A stretch of 9,376 bases of DNA. It comes from Treponema sp. Lineage in GTDB: Bacteria > Spirochaetota > Spirochaetia > Treponematales > Treponemataceae. Positions within the stretch are counted from its first letter, which is position 1. Each line of letters begins with the position of its first letter. Below, piece after piece: positions 1 through 5,652 of the stretch. Position numbers and translations under genes: made by a program. The stretch lies in the NCBI GenBank assembly GCA_016293915.1, contig JAEDCY010000064.1, forward strand, positions 1 through 9,376. The letters are read 5' to 3'. The notes under the pieces are model-generated. The model worked only from the letters and a program-made list of their open reading frames with translations, was not told the DNA's origin and made no database searches.

Positions 1-88
1 TTTCCGGCTTAGTATCTTTAGAACGGATATGATACATGTTCTTATGGCGGTTTTCCGTACAGTTTTCAAAAAAATCTTGTAAAAACAT
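1..88 (-). CDS. possible N-terminal start of a divergent gene (partial)
   Basis: Reading leftwards from an ATG at 88-86, a frame stays open for 29 codons to the window edge, giving a hydrophilic peptide that starts MFLQDFFENCTENRHKNMYH. A weak AAGG (complement of 100-103) lies 11 bases before the ATG, rather far for a ribosome binding site. I do not recognise the product. A + strand frame over 2-82 is also open, so coding on either strand is uncertain; the main argument for this one is that it would start in the intergenic space and run divergently from the regulator gene. Confidence 0.25.
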   Translation of the reverse strand, partial: MFLQDFFENCTENRHKNMYHIRSKDTKPE

Positions 89-118
89 GATATTTTTTAC
101 CTTAAATCCTGTATGTTA

Positions 119-127
119 TGCTATAAT
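119..127 (+). promoter_or_regulatory. extended -10 promoter for the HTH gene
   Basis: The sequence TGCTATAAT is a perfect extended -10 (TGN followed by TATAAT at 122-127). No good -35 is present at 16-18 bases; TTTACC at 96-101 is 20 bases away. Extended -10 promoters often work without a good -35. Transcription would start near 134, leaving a leader of only about 11 bases before the ATG at 145. It may drive the whole downstream gene set, since no convincing terminator is visible between the genes. Confidence 0.55.
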
Positions 128-144
128 GGATAGAAAGGTTTAAT

Positions 145-363
145 ATGGATGTAGATTACAGAAAACTTTGGAAGCTGCTTATTGATAAGGAAATTAAGAA
201 CAAAACAGAACTTATTGCCATGGCAGGCATTTCAACCAATATTTTAGCAAAGCTGGGAAAAGGCGAATTCATTTCAATGGATAGTATGCAAAAAATTTGT
301 AAGGCTCTTAATTGTGATATTGGCGACATTTGTGTTGTTAATGAAGTAAAACCGGAGAACTAG
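145..363 (+). CDS. small XRE/Cro-type helix-turn-helix regulator
   Basis: A 72-residue protein that is essentially one HTH domain of the Cro/C1 family. Residues about 6-60 give five predicted helices; the recognition segment is around TELIAMAGISTNILAKLGKG (21-40), followed by the family-typical end 'MDSMQKICKALNCDIGDIC' (46-64). Single-domain proteins of this type are common beside restriction-modification and other defence genes, where they usually act as repressors of the local operon; that role here is inference. The start ATG follows AAAGG (134-138) by 6 bases and lies just after a strong extended -10 promoter. It is the first gene of the co-directional run. The same frame continues open after the TAG stop for 37 codons, described separately. 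Confidence 0.85.
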   Translation: MDVDYRKLWKLLIDKEIKNKTELIAMAGISTNILAKLGKGEFISMDSMQKICKALNCDIGDICVVNEVKPEN

Positions 364-477
364 AAAAAAGCATTGCCCAAAGCCCAGATTTACAAAAAAT
401 TTGAACGAATTGCAAAACTGATTCCACAGAATTTTATTTTTGCATTACAGTTTGAAGAAGAATTAAATCGGTTATAA
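364..477 (+). other. in-frame coding-like tail after the HTH gene (possible remnant)
   Basis: Directly after the TAG at 361-363 the same frame remains open to TAA at 475-477. The peptide has a protein-like composition, including YKKFERIAKLIPQNFIF and then LQFEEELNRL. There is no ATG and no ribosome binding site. It may be the degraded 3' end of an older gene, for example one lost when defence cargo was replaced, or the lost C-terminal extension of the regulator. I do not recognise the family. Chance openness of 37 codons in AT-rich DNA is unlikely but not excluded. Confidence 0.3.
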
Positions 478-478
478 T
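452..478 (+). promoter_or_regulatory. weak candidate promoter before the ATPase gene
   Basis: TATAAT at 473-478 is a perfect -10 hexamer; TTGAAG at 452-457 is a partial -35 with a short 15-base spacer. The predicted start near 485 would fall inside the ribosome binding site GAGGA (484-488), which argues against it being a productive promoter, although the upstream promoter also predicts a very short leader. The -10 overlaps the TAA that ends the coding-like tail. Confidence 0.25.
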
Positions 479-493
479 AAATTGAGGAAAATT

Positions 494-1609
494 ATGGGAA
501 ACATTCACATTAATTCATTGAATATTGAAACATACAGAGGAATTAAGAATCTCAAACTTGATGGATTTACAGGAATAAATATTCTAACTGGAGATAACAA
601 CTGCGGAAAAACGAGTGTTTTGGAATTATTGCAAGCTTCAGGAAATCCTGCATCTCCTATTGTTTGGAGCAGTCTTGGAAGAACAGAGAAATATCCTAAT
701 CCTACAAGAACTGTTTTTGAAAAGATCAAAGATTTATATGATTTTACTTCACAAGAATTGAGAATTGCATATTCCATAACAGATGAGCTGAATGGATGTT
801 CAGAAGTTGAACTTAAAGGAACTATTGAAAAAATAAAAACATCAAGACTTGAATACTGTAAGGAAGCTCATGTTGAATGTGAAAAAGGGCAGGAGTATTC
901 CGAAGCTGAAATGATAAAACTGAAATCAGACATTTACTATAATGGAAAACTTGTAGAAGATGATTTTGAAGTTTTTAATGTTACACGGTTTGATATTTTC
1001 CCTGAAAACATAGAAAAACCTTATAAAAAATATGAGGCTTTATATCTTTCTCCAACAGTTTATCAGGCTGAGTGTCCTATGATTAAGGAAGTCTTTGATA
1101 ACACAACCGTATTTAAAGATTTAGTAGAAATATTAAGAATTTTTGATGAAGATATTGTTACAATAACTCCGACAGTTCGTGAATATGATATTCCTTTCCC
1201 GATGAAAAACAGTTTTCAGATTCTTTCTGAGAAATATGGGAAAGCGGTTCCTCTAAGTGTTTATGGGGATGGCATAAAAAAAGCTTTATGGCTTGTTACA
1301 GCTGTTGTTGCTTCAAAAAATGGCGTTCTTCTTATCGATGAATTTGAAACTGCAATTCATACATCTGCAATGGATAAAATATTTGCCTGGATTCTTAAAA
1401 CCAGTAAAAAACTCAATGTTCAGCTTTTTATGACAACTCATAGCAAAGAAGCCTTGCAGAAAGTTATTTCATTGGATTCTGATCCAGAATTAAAAGACGA
1501 AATTACTCTGTTTACTTTATATAGAAGAGATGGAAAAAATATTGCAAGAAGGCTTAGTGCAGAACGAGCAATAGAAGCTGATGAAAATTTTAATCAGGAG
1601 CTTAGATAA
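494..1609 (+). CDS. OLD/AAA_15-like ABC-type ATPase, candidate defence effector subunit
   Basis: A 371-residue ATPase of the SMC/ABC-like AAA group. Visible motifs: the N-terminal 'NSLNIETYRGIKNLKL' typical of the RecF/OLD fold (7-22), Walker A GDNNCGKT (33-40), a signature-like YGDGIKK (257-263), Walker B VLLIDEFE (278-285) with catalytic E283, and the switch histidine in TTHS (H316). The region between (about 60-240) is variable and probably forms the helical arm. The protein lacks a fused TOPRIM domain; that function appears to be supplied by the next gene, whose ATG overlaps this stop as TAATG. I chose the ATG at 494, which has GAGGA (484-488) five bases upstream, over an in-frame TTG at 482. 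ATPase plus separate TOPRIM-like gene is the architecture of PARIS-type (AriA/AriB) and related OLD defence modules. The motifs are seen; assignment to a specific named system is inference. Confidence 0.8.
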   Translation: MGNIHINSLNIETYRGIKNLKLDGFTGINILTGDNNCGKTSVLELLQASGNPASPIVWSSLGRTEKYPNPTRTVFEKIKDLYDFTSQELRIAYSITDELNGCSEVELKGTIEKIKTSRLEYCKEAHVECEKGQEYSEAEMIKLKSDIYYNGKLVEDDFEVFNVTRFDIFPENIEKPYKKYEALYLSPTVYQAECPMIKEVFDNTTVFKDLVEILRIFDEDIVTITPTVREYDIPFPMKNSFQILSEKYGKAVPLSVYGDGIKKALWLVTAVVASKNGVLLIDEFETAIHTSAMDKIFAWILKTSKKLNVQLFMTTHSKEALQKVISLDSDPELKDEITLFTLYRRDGKNIARRLSAERAIEADENFNQELR

Positions 1610-2346
1610 TGAAGTCAATTATTATTTGTGAAGGCGAAACTGATTTTGTATTTCTTCAGCATTTTATGGAAAAAGTAAATGGTTGGAATGACTCAAAGCA
1701 GAAACCAAATCCATCTTTTATATCAAGTGTGGATAATTCTCGCAGTCGCGATTTTATAAAGAATGCAGATATGCTCACCATCATTTCGTGTGGTGGTTGC
1801 GGAAATATAAAGACTGTGTTTGAAGAAGTTATTAGAAAGAATCAGAATGAAATTTTTGATGAAGAAAGATACTCAAAAATTGTTATTCTTACGGACAATG
1901 ATGATACAGGAATAGAAGCAAAAATTGTTTCTGATTTAAATGCTGCATCAGGAAATTCTACTCAAATAAAGAACAATACTTGGACGGATTTAACTTTTAC
2001 AGATACGACTCAGAATCAATTTGATTCTGAATTATTACTCTTAATAATTCCTTTTGATGAAAATGGAGCATTGGAAAGTTTTTTATTAGAATCAATTTCT
2101 AAAGAAAATACTTATGATGCTGAGATTATTAAGAAAGCAAAAGAATTTGTTGATAATGCAGATCCTGAAAAAAAATATCTTTCTCATAGAGGATTTGTAA
2201 TAAAAGCAAGATTGTATGCTTATTTTGCAATCCGTATTGAACCGAGTGTTAATCAATTCAGGCAGCGACAAGATATTCTAAAATCAGTTCCGTGGGAGCA
2301 ATACGAAAATATTAGAGATTGTTTCAAAGAATTAAGAAACCTATAG
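1609..2346 (+). CDS. TOPRIM-like (DUF3226/DUF4435-type) partner of the ATPase
   Basis: A 245-residue protein starting with 'MKSIIICEGETDFVFLQHF': the EGxxD pattern (E8, D12) is the first TOPRIM-type acidic motif. The second appears as VILTDNDD (92-99; D96 and D98), and 'IPFDENGALESFLLESI' (147-163) resembles the third conserved segment of DUF3226-like proteins. TOPRIM proteins bind Mg2+ and cut or modify nucleic acids; in PARIS the equivalent subunit is held by the ATPase until phage infection. The ATG overlaps the ATPase stop by one base (TAATG), and AGGAG (1596-1600) sits 8 bases upstream, so the two should be made in coupled amounts. The C-terminal part (about 165-245) is helical-looking without a motif I know. 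DUF3226 is my best family guess; DUF4435 or an RloB/AbiLii-type protein are alternatives. Confidence 0.65.
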   Translation: MKSIIICEGETDFVFLQHFMEKVNGWNDSKQKPNPSFISSVDNSRSRDFIKNADMLTIISCGGCGNIKTVFEEVIRKNQNEIFDEERYSKIVILTDNDDTGIEAKIVSDLNAASGNSTQIKNNTWTDLTFTDTTQNQFDSELLLLIIPFDENGALESFLLESISKENTYDAEIIKKAKEFVDNADPEKKYLSHRGFVIKARLYAYFAIRIEPSVNQFRQRQDILKSVPWEQYENIRDCFKELRNL

Positions 2347-2357
2347 GAGACCATAAA

Positions 2358-3416
2358 ATGACAGACCACTTAAAAATGCACTCGATGAATAAAATTGGTG
2401 AGTACGACAATATTGTTCATAACTCAGATTTTGAGAACATTGTATTGATGATAAAGCAGTCTCAGATAAAGGCGTATTCTTCTGTAAATCATGAGCTTAT
2501 AGATTTATATTATAATCTTGGAAAATACATCAGTCAAAAAGTTGAACATTCGAAATGGGGAAAAGGCATTGTAAAAGAACTTGCTGATTATATAGAAAAG
2601 ACAAATCCTGACTTAAAAGGTTTTTCAGACAAAAATCTATGGCGAATGAAACAATTTTATGAATCCTACAAGGATGATGAAAAACTCTCAACGGTGTTGA
2701 GAGAATTGTCATGGTCACAGAATCTTCAGATATTTTCTCGATGTAAATCAATTGAAGAACGAGTATTTTATATCAAAAAGACATTGAAAGAGCATTACAG
2801 TGTTCGCGAACTCAACAGGCAAATAGATTCAGGGCTTTATGAATCATCAAAACAAAATAATCTGATTGTTTCTACAGCGGTAAAAGCAGTTGCCCCAAAT
2901 GCAAGTGATATTTTTAGGGACAACTATACGCTTGAATTTTTAGGACTTCCTGCAAAGCATGATGAAAAAGATTTGAGAAAAGCTCTGGTAAGCCACATGA
3001 AGCAGTTTATTCTTGAGCTGGGAAAGGATTTTATATTCATTGATGAAGAATATCGCGTACAAGTTGGAAATTCTGATTTTTTTATAGACTTGCTTTTTTA
3101 CCATAGGGAATTACAGTGTCTTGTAGCCTTTGAGCTTAAAACCGGAAAATTTGAGCCAGAACATTTGGGGCAGCTTAATTTTTATCTTGAAGCATTGGAC
3201 AGAGATGTTAAAAAAGAAAAAGAAAATCCAAGTATAGGTATTCTTTTGTGCCGTGATAAAGATGACGATGTGGTAGAATACGCATTAAGCAGAAGTCTTT
3301 CTCCTGCAATGATAGCCGAATACAAGCTTCATTTGCCCGACAAAAAATTATTGCAGAAAAGAATCACAGCTTTACTTGATAATGCAGAAAGCAAAGATAT
3401 TGCGGAGGATAAATAA
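2358..3416 (+). CDS. DUF1016/YhcG-type PD-(D/E)XK nuclease
   Basis: A 352-residue protein. Residues about 20-190 match the DUF1016 N-terminal winged-helix region ('LIDLYYNLGKYISQKV', 'LRELSWSQNLQIFSRC'). The C-terminal half is a PD-(D/E)XK nuclease fold: D244 in 'SDFFIDLLFYHR', E259 and K261 in 'VAFELKTGKF', then Q272 in 'LGQLNFYL'. Such proteins are frequent companions of RM loci; their exact task is not settled. The start at 2358 is set by AGGAGA (2345-2350, overlapping the previous stop TAG at 2344-2346) seven bases upstream; a longer in-frame reading from 2319 would run into the upstream gene and lacks support. Its first dozen codons (TDHLKMHSMNKI) copy the start of Mod, not of DUF1016 proteins, which suggests a fusion made by insertion at the mod 5' end. 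The stop TAA directly abuts the mod ATG. Confidence 0.8.
   Translation: MTDHLKMHSMNKIGEYDNIVHNSDFENIVLMIKQSQIKAYSSVNHELIDLYYNLGKYISQKVEHSKWGKGIVKELADYIEKTNPDLKGFSDKNLWRMKQFYESYKDDEKLSTVLRELSWSQNLQIFSRCKSIEERVFYIKKTLKEHYSVRELNRQIDSGLYESSKQNNLIVSTAVKAVAPNASDIFRDNYTLEFLGLPAKHDEKDLRKALVSHMKQFILELGKDFIFIDEEYRVQVGNSDFFIDLLFYHRELQCLVAFELKTGKFEPEHLGQLNFYLEALDRDVKKEKENPSIGILLCRDKDDDVVEYALSRSLSPAMIAEYKLHLPDKKLLQKRITALLDNAESKDIAEDK
2365..2395 (+). repeat. direct repeat copy 1 (mod-start duplication)
   Basis: These 31 bases match 3421-3451 with two mismatches (2384 G/A and 2390 T/C); the first 19 are identical. Both copies encode the peptide HLKMHSMNKI in the same frame. The distance between copies is 1056 bases, which is 352 codons. 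Confidence 0.9.
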
Positions 3417-5027
3417 ATGAACCACTTAAAAATGCACTCAATGAACAAAATAGACGAAAACATCGCTAAAATCGCCCAGCTTTTCCCTAACTGCGTAACC
3501 GAAGCTAAAGGTGAAAACGGCGAGATTACCCACAAAATTGACTTTGACATGCTCAAGCAGGAACTTTCAAACACTCTTGTCGAAGGTCGTGAAGAACGCT
3601 ATCAGTTTACCTGGCCTGACAAAAAACAGGCGATTCTTACTGCAAATGCTCCTATAAATAAAACACTCCGTCCTTGCCGTGAAGAAAGTGTGAACTTTGA
3701 CGAAACGGAAAACCTTTACATTGAAGGCGACAATCTTGAAGTCCTTAAACTTTTGCAGGAAACATATCTTGGCAAAATCAAGATGATTTACATTGACCCG
3801 CCGTATAATACGGGAAATGATTTTGTGTACAATGATGATTTTAGAACTAAGAACTTAGAGTTTAGAGAGAAAAGCGGAAACTTTGATGAAGAAGGAAAAC
3901 AGCTTGTAGACAACTACACCCGCAACACCGAAAGTAATGGAAGATTTCATACTGATTGGTTAAATATGATTTACCCAAGATTGAAGCTTGCAAGGGATTT
4001 GCTGAGCGATGACGGGGTGATTTTTATTTCGATTGATGATAATGAAGTTGAAAATTTGAAGAAAGTTTGTGATGAGATATTTGGTGAATGTAATTTTGTA
4101 GCCCAATTAACAACAGTAATGAATCTAAAAGGAAACAATGATGAGTTTGGTTTTGCAGGAACTCATGAATACTCTTTGGTTTACATGAAGTATAAAGATT
4201 CTGTATTCGATTTAAATGGAGTTCCTTTAACTGAAGAGGATAAAACGGAATATACATTATCTGATGAAAAAGGAAAGTTCAAAAAAGGTGCAACTTTGAT
4301 GCGTACAGGAGAAGCTGGAGCAAGAGAAAAGCGTCCAAAAGGATATTATCCGATTTATGTTTCAAAAGATTTGAAATCATTAAATATAACAAGACAAGCT
4401 TCTGATGATTATGAAGTATATCCAAAAACTGTTGATGGCAAAGAAATGTCTTGGAGAAGAAGTCCTGAGTTTTTATTAAAAACTAAAGACGAATTTATTA
4501 TAACAAAAACAAATAATGGTATTTCTTTTAATAAAAAACAAAGGCTTGAAGATGATATTCGAAGGGGGAAAAAAGCAAAAACTTTGTTTTATAAGCCTGA
4601 ATACAGTAGCGGTAATGGTACTTCATTAATAAAAGAATTATTCAATGGCAGACTGTTTGATAATCCAAAACCTCTTACCCTGATAAAAGATATGTTAAGT
4701 ATTGGAAGTTCGAATAATGTAGATATGGATGATGATACTTCTTTGATATCTAGTGAAGAATCACCTATCATCCTCGATTTCTTCTCAGGCAGTGCCACAA
4801 CAGCCCACGCTGTCATGCAACTAAACGCCGAGGACGGTGGCAAACGCAAGTTCATCATGGTTCAGCTCCCAGAAGTGACAGACGAAAAATCCGAAGCTTA
4901 CAAAGCAGGTTATAAGAACATCTGCGAAATCGGAAAAGAACGCATTCGCCGTGCAGGAAAACAACTGTTAAAAACAACTATACAAACGGGGGGGGTATGG
5001 AAAACTCGCTGTTTGAAAATAGTCTGA
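3417..5027 (+). CDS. mod: type III DNA methyltransferase Mod, 5' part, frame broken at G8 (OFF)
   Basis: Codes for 536 residues, ending early because of a frame break. The N-terminus 'KMHSMNKIDENIAKIAQLFP' is typical of type III Mod proteins. Catalytic motif IV is DPPY at 127-130 and the AdoMet motif I is 'ILDFFSGSA' with D454-F-F-S-G-S459. This order, DPPY before FxGxG, places it in the beta class of N6-adenine methyltransferases, with the target-recognition domain between (about 225-445). Mod recognises the DNA site for both methylation and Res-dependent cleavage. GGAGG (3404-3408) lies 8 bases before the ATG. After residue 526 the frame passes G8 (4988-4995) and ends with an unrelated tail of ten residues. 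The missing C-terminal portion is encoded in the -1 frame from 4997. With one more G the protein would be about 722 residues, which suits the family once the inserted element is discounted. The OFF form is probably unable to support Res; that is inference. Confidence 0.9.
   Translation: MNHLKMHSMNKIDENIAKIAQLFPNCVTEAKGENGEITHKIDFDMLKQELSNTLVEGREERYQFTWPDKKQAILTANAPINKTLRPCREESVNFDETENLYIEGDNLEVLKLLQETYLGKIKMIYIDPPYNTGNDFVYNDDFRTKNLEFREKSGNFDEEGKQLVDNYTRNTESNGRFHTDWLNMIYPRLKLARDLLSDDGVIFISIDDNEVENLKKVCDEIFGECNFVAQLTTVMNLKGNNDEFGFAGTHEYSLVYMKYKDSVFDLNGVPLTEEDKTEYTLSDEKGKFKKGATLMRTGEAGAREKRPKGYYPIYVSKDLKSLNITRQASDDYEVYPKTVDGKEMSWRRSPEFLLKTKDEFIITKTNNGISFNKKQRLEDDIRRGKKAKTLFYKPEYSSGNGTSLIKELFNGRLFDNPKPLTLIKDMLSIGSSNNVDMDDDTSLISSEESPIILDFFSGSATTAHAVMQLNAEDGGKRKFIMVQLPEVTDEKSEAYKAGYKNICEIGKERIRRAGKQLLKTTIQTGGVWKTRCLKIV
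3421..3451 (+). repeat. direct repeat copy 2 (native mod start)
   Basis: Partner of 2365-2395, 29 of 31 bases equal. This copy is judged the original because KMHS-type N-termini are known in type III Mod proteins, while DUF1016 proteins do not normally start this way. Confidence 0.9.
4080..4765 (+). other. AT-rich target-recognition segment of mod
   Basis: This part of mod, between the methyltransferase motifs, is visibly poorer in G+C than its flanks: by hand count 4141-4200 is 32%, 4501-4560 is 22%, against about 57% for 4801-4860. Codon choice changes at the same point, from AT-ending triplets to 'ctc gat ttc ttc tca ggc agt gcc' after 4770. In type III Mod proteins the target-recognition domain is exchanged between alleles by recombination in conserved flanks, which this pattern fits. 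Confidence 0.55.
4988..4995 (+). repeat. homopolymer G8 tract at the mod frame break (candidate phase-variation switch)
   Basis: Eight consecutive G follow AAAC and precede TATGG. The 5' mod frame reads acg ggg ggg gta; the frame of the conserved C-terminal part needs acg ggg ggg ggt atg. Thus G9 (or G6) restores one continuous reading frame and G8 does not. Long G runs in AT-rich genomes are slipped-strand hot spots, and several type III mod genes in other bacteria are switched this way. Confidence 0.8.
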
Positions 5028-5584
5028 CAACTTCAGCAAAAACGCCGTTAGGCGTTTCCAATCCGTGTGACAATATCGGGGGCGTTGCGGGGGTGTCCCC
5101 CGCAGAGGGGGTAGCGGAAAACGCGCAAGCGGTTGGAGCGAGGGGGAGACTTCCCCCTGCTGGCAACTACAAACTCGACATAGGCTTCCGCGTCCTCAAA
5201 TGCGACACATCAAATATGGAAGATGTTTACTACACTCCTGACCACTTTGACAAAAATGATTTGTTCAAGAGTAATATTAAATCAGACCGAACACCAGAAG
5301 ATTTGCTTTTCCAGGTTATGCTTGATTTAGGAATAATGCTTTCAAGCAAAATCCAGACAAAGCAGATTGACGGCAAAACCGTTTACTATGTTGAAGGTAA
5401 GTATCTTGTAGCATGTTTTGATGAAGATGTAACAGAAGAAACAATCACAAAAATTGCAAAAGAAAAGCCATATTATTTTGTAATGCGTGACCCAGCAAAC
5501 TCAAAAGATGGTGACAGCCTTATCACTAACTTTGAACAGATATTTACAACTTACAGTCCTGAAACAATACGTAAAATACTGTAA
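4997..5584 (+). CDS. mod: type III methyltransferase Mod, C-terminal part (out of frame with the 5' part)
   Basis: 195 codons from an ATG one base after the G8 run to TAA at 5582-5584. From about residue 57 the sequence is the standard C-terminal region of type III Mod: 'LDIGFRVLKCDTSNMEDVYY', 'DRTPEDLLFQVMLDLG', 'LVACFDEDVTEE', and the closing 'TYSPETIRKIL'. This domain supports Mod dimerisation and contact with Res in studied enzymes. Residues 1-56 are not Mod-like; most come from a GC-rich palindromic element (about 5038-5162). The G run is only one base from the ATG, too close to act as a normal ribosome binding site, so independent translation is doubtful, although re-initiation after the 5' part stops at 5027 cannot be excluded. 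It is best read as the second half of one phase-variable gene. Confidence 0.85.
   Translation: MENSLFENSLTTSAKTPLGVSNPCDNIGGVAGVSPAEGVAENAQAVGARGRLPPAGNYKLDIGFRVLKCDTSNMEDVYYTPDHFDKNDLFKSNIKSDRTPEDLLFQVMLDLGIMLSSKIQTKQIDGKTVYYVEGKYLVACFDEDVTEETITKIAKEKPYYFVMRDPANSKDGDSLITNFEQIFTTYSPETIRKIL
5038..5162 (+). repeat. GC-rich three-hairpin element inserted in frame in mod
   Basis: Three perfect inverted repeats sit close together: 5040-5046/5051-5057 (AAACGCC, loop GTTA), 5086-5093/5097-5104 (TGCGGGGG, loop TGT) and 5141-5147/5152-5158 (AGGGGGA, loop GACT). The element is far richer in G+C than the surrounding gene and encodes a Gly/Ala-rich segment (from TPLGVSNPCDN to GRLPPAG) at a linker where other Mod proteins have only a few residues. 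It keeps the frame to the conserved C-terminal part open. This resembles, in kind, the palindromic elements of Rickettsia that insert inside protein genes; the family itself I cannot name with certainty. A 15-base core (5060-5074) recurs in res. Confidence 0.75.
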
Positions 5585-5589
5585 ACAGG

Positions 5590-5618
5590 TTTATTTTTAT
5601 ATCGAAGTATGAGATAAT
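5590..5618 (+). promoter_or_regulatory. candidate extended -10 promoter of the abiE pair
   Basis: TGAGATAAT (5610-5618) gives an extended -10 with hexamer GATAAT. A poor -35, TTTATT (5590-5595), is 17 bases upstream. The start would be near 5625, leaving a leader of about 28 bases, long enough to hold the ribosome binding site AAGG (5642-5645). It would let the antitoxin, toxin and res be transcribed independently of mod. Confidence 0.5.
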
Positions 5619-5626
5619 ATCGATAT
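5600..5626 (+). promoter_or_regulatory. inverted-repeat operator candidate for AbiEi
   Basis: TATCGA (5600-5605) is mirrored by TCGATA (5620-5625), with starts 20 bases apart, about two helical turns. The right half is also part of a perfect palindrome, ATATCGATAT (5617-5626). The arms bracket the -10 hexamer. AbiEi antitoxins are known to repress their own promoter by binding inverted repeats, so this is the natural operator; no other repeat in the 68-base gap is as good, though CGAAG (5603-5607)/CTTCG (5636-5640) is a weaker alternative. Confidence 0.45.
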
Positions 5627-5652
5627 GAAACTAAACTTCGGAAGGTAGCGAC

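Noticed and set aside
505..777. Leftward open frame of 90 codons opposite the ATPase gene
   Set aside because: It lies wholly over a well-supported + strand gene, has no recognisable motif or ribosome binding site, and is explained by codon use of the ATPase.
2168..2175. A8 run in the TOPRIM-like gene as a second phase-variation tract
   Set aside because: The frame is intact through it, and A runs of this length are expected in AT-rich DNA.
5086..5158. GC-rich hairpins as rho-independent terminators
   Set aside because: No T run follows either stem, and they lie inside the reading frame of the Mod C-terminal part.
4978..5166. Leftward open frame across the GC-rich element
   Set aside because: It comes from the palindromic, GC-rich composition of the element; there is no start signal or recognisable protein.
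4997..5584. A separate gene rather than part of mod
   Set aside because: From about residue 57 it is ordinary Mod C-terminal sequence, and the ATG has no usable ribosome binding site; the G8 frame break explains it better.
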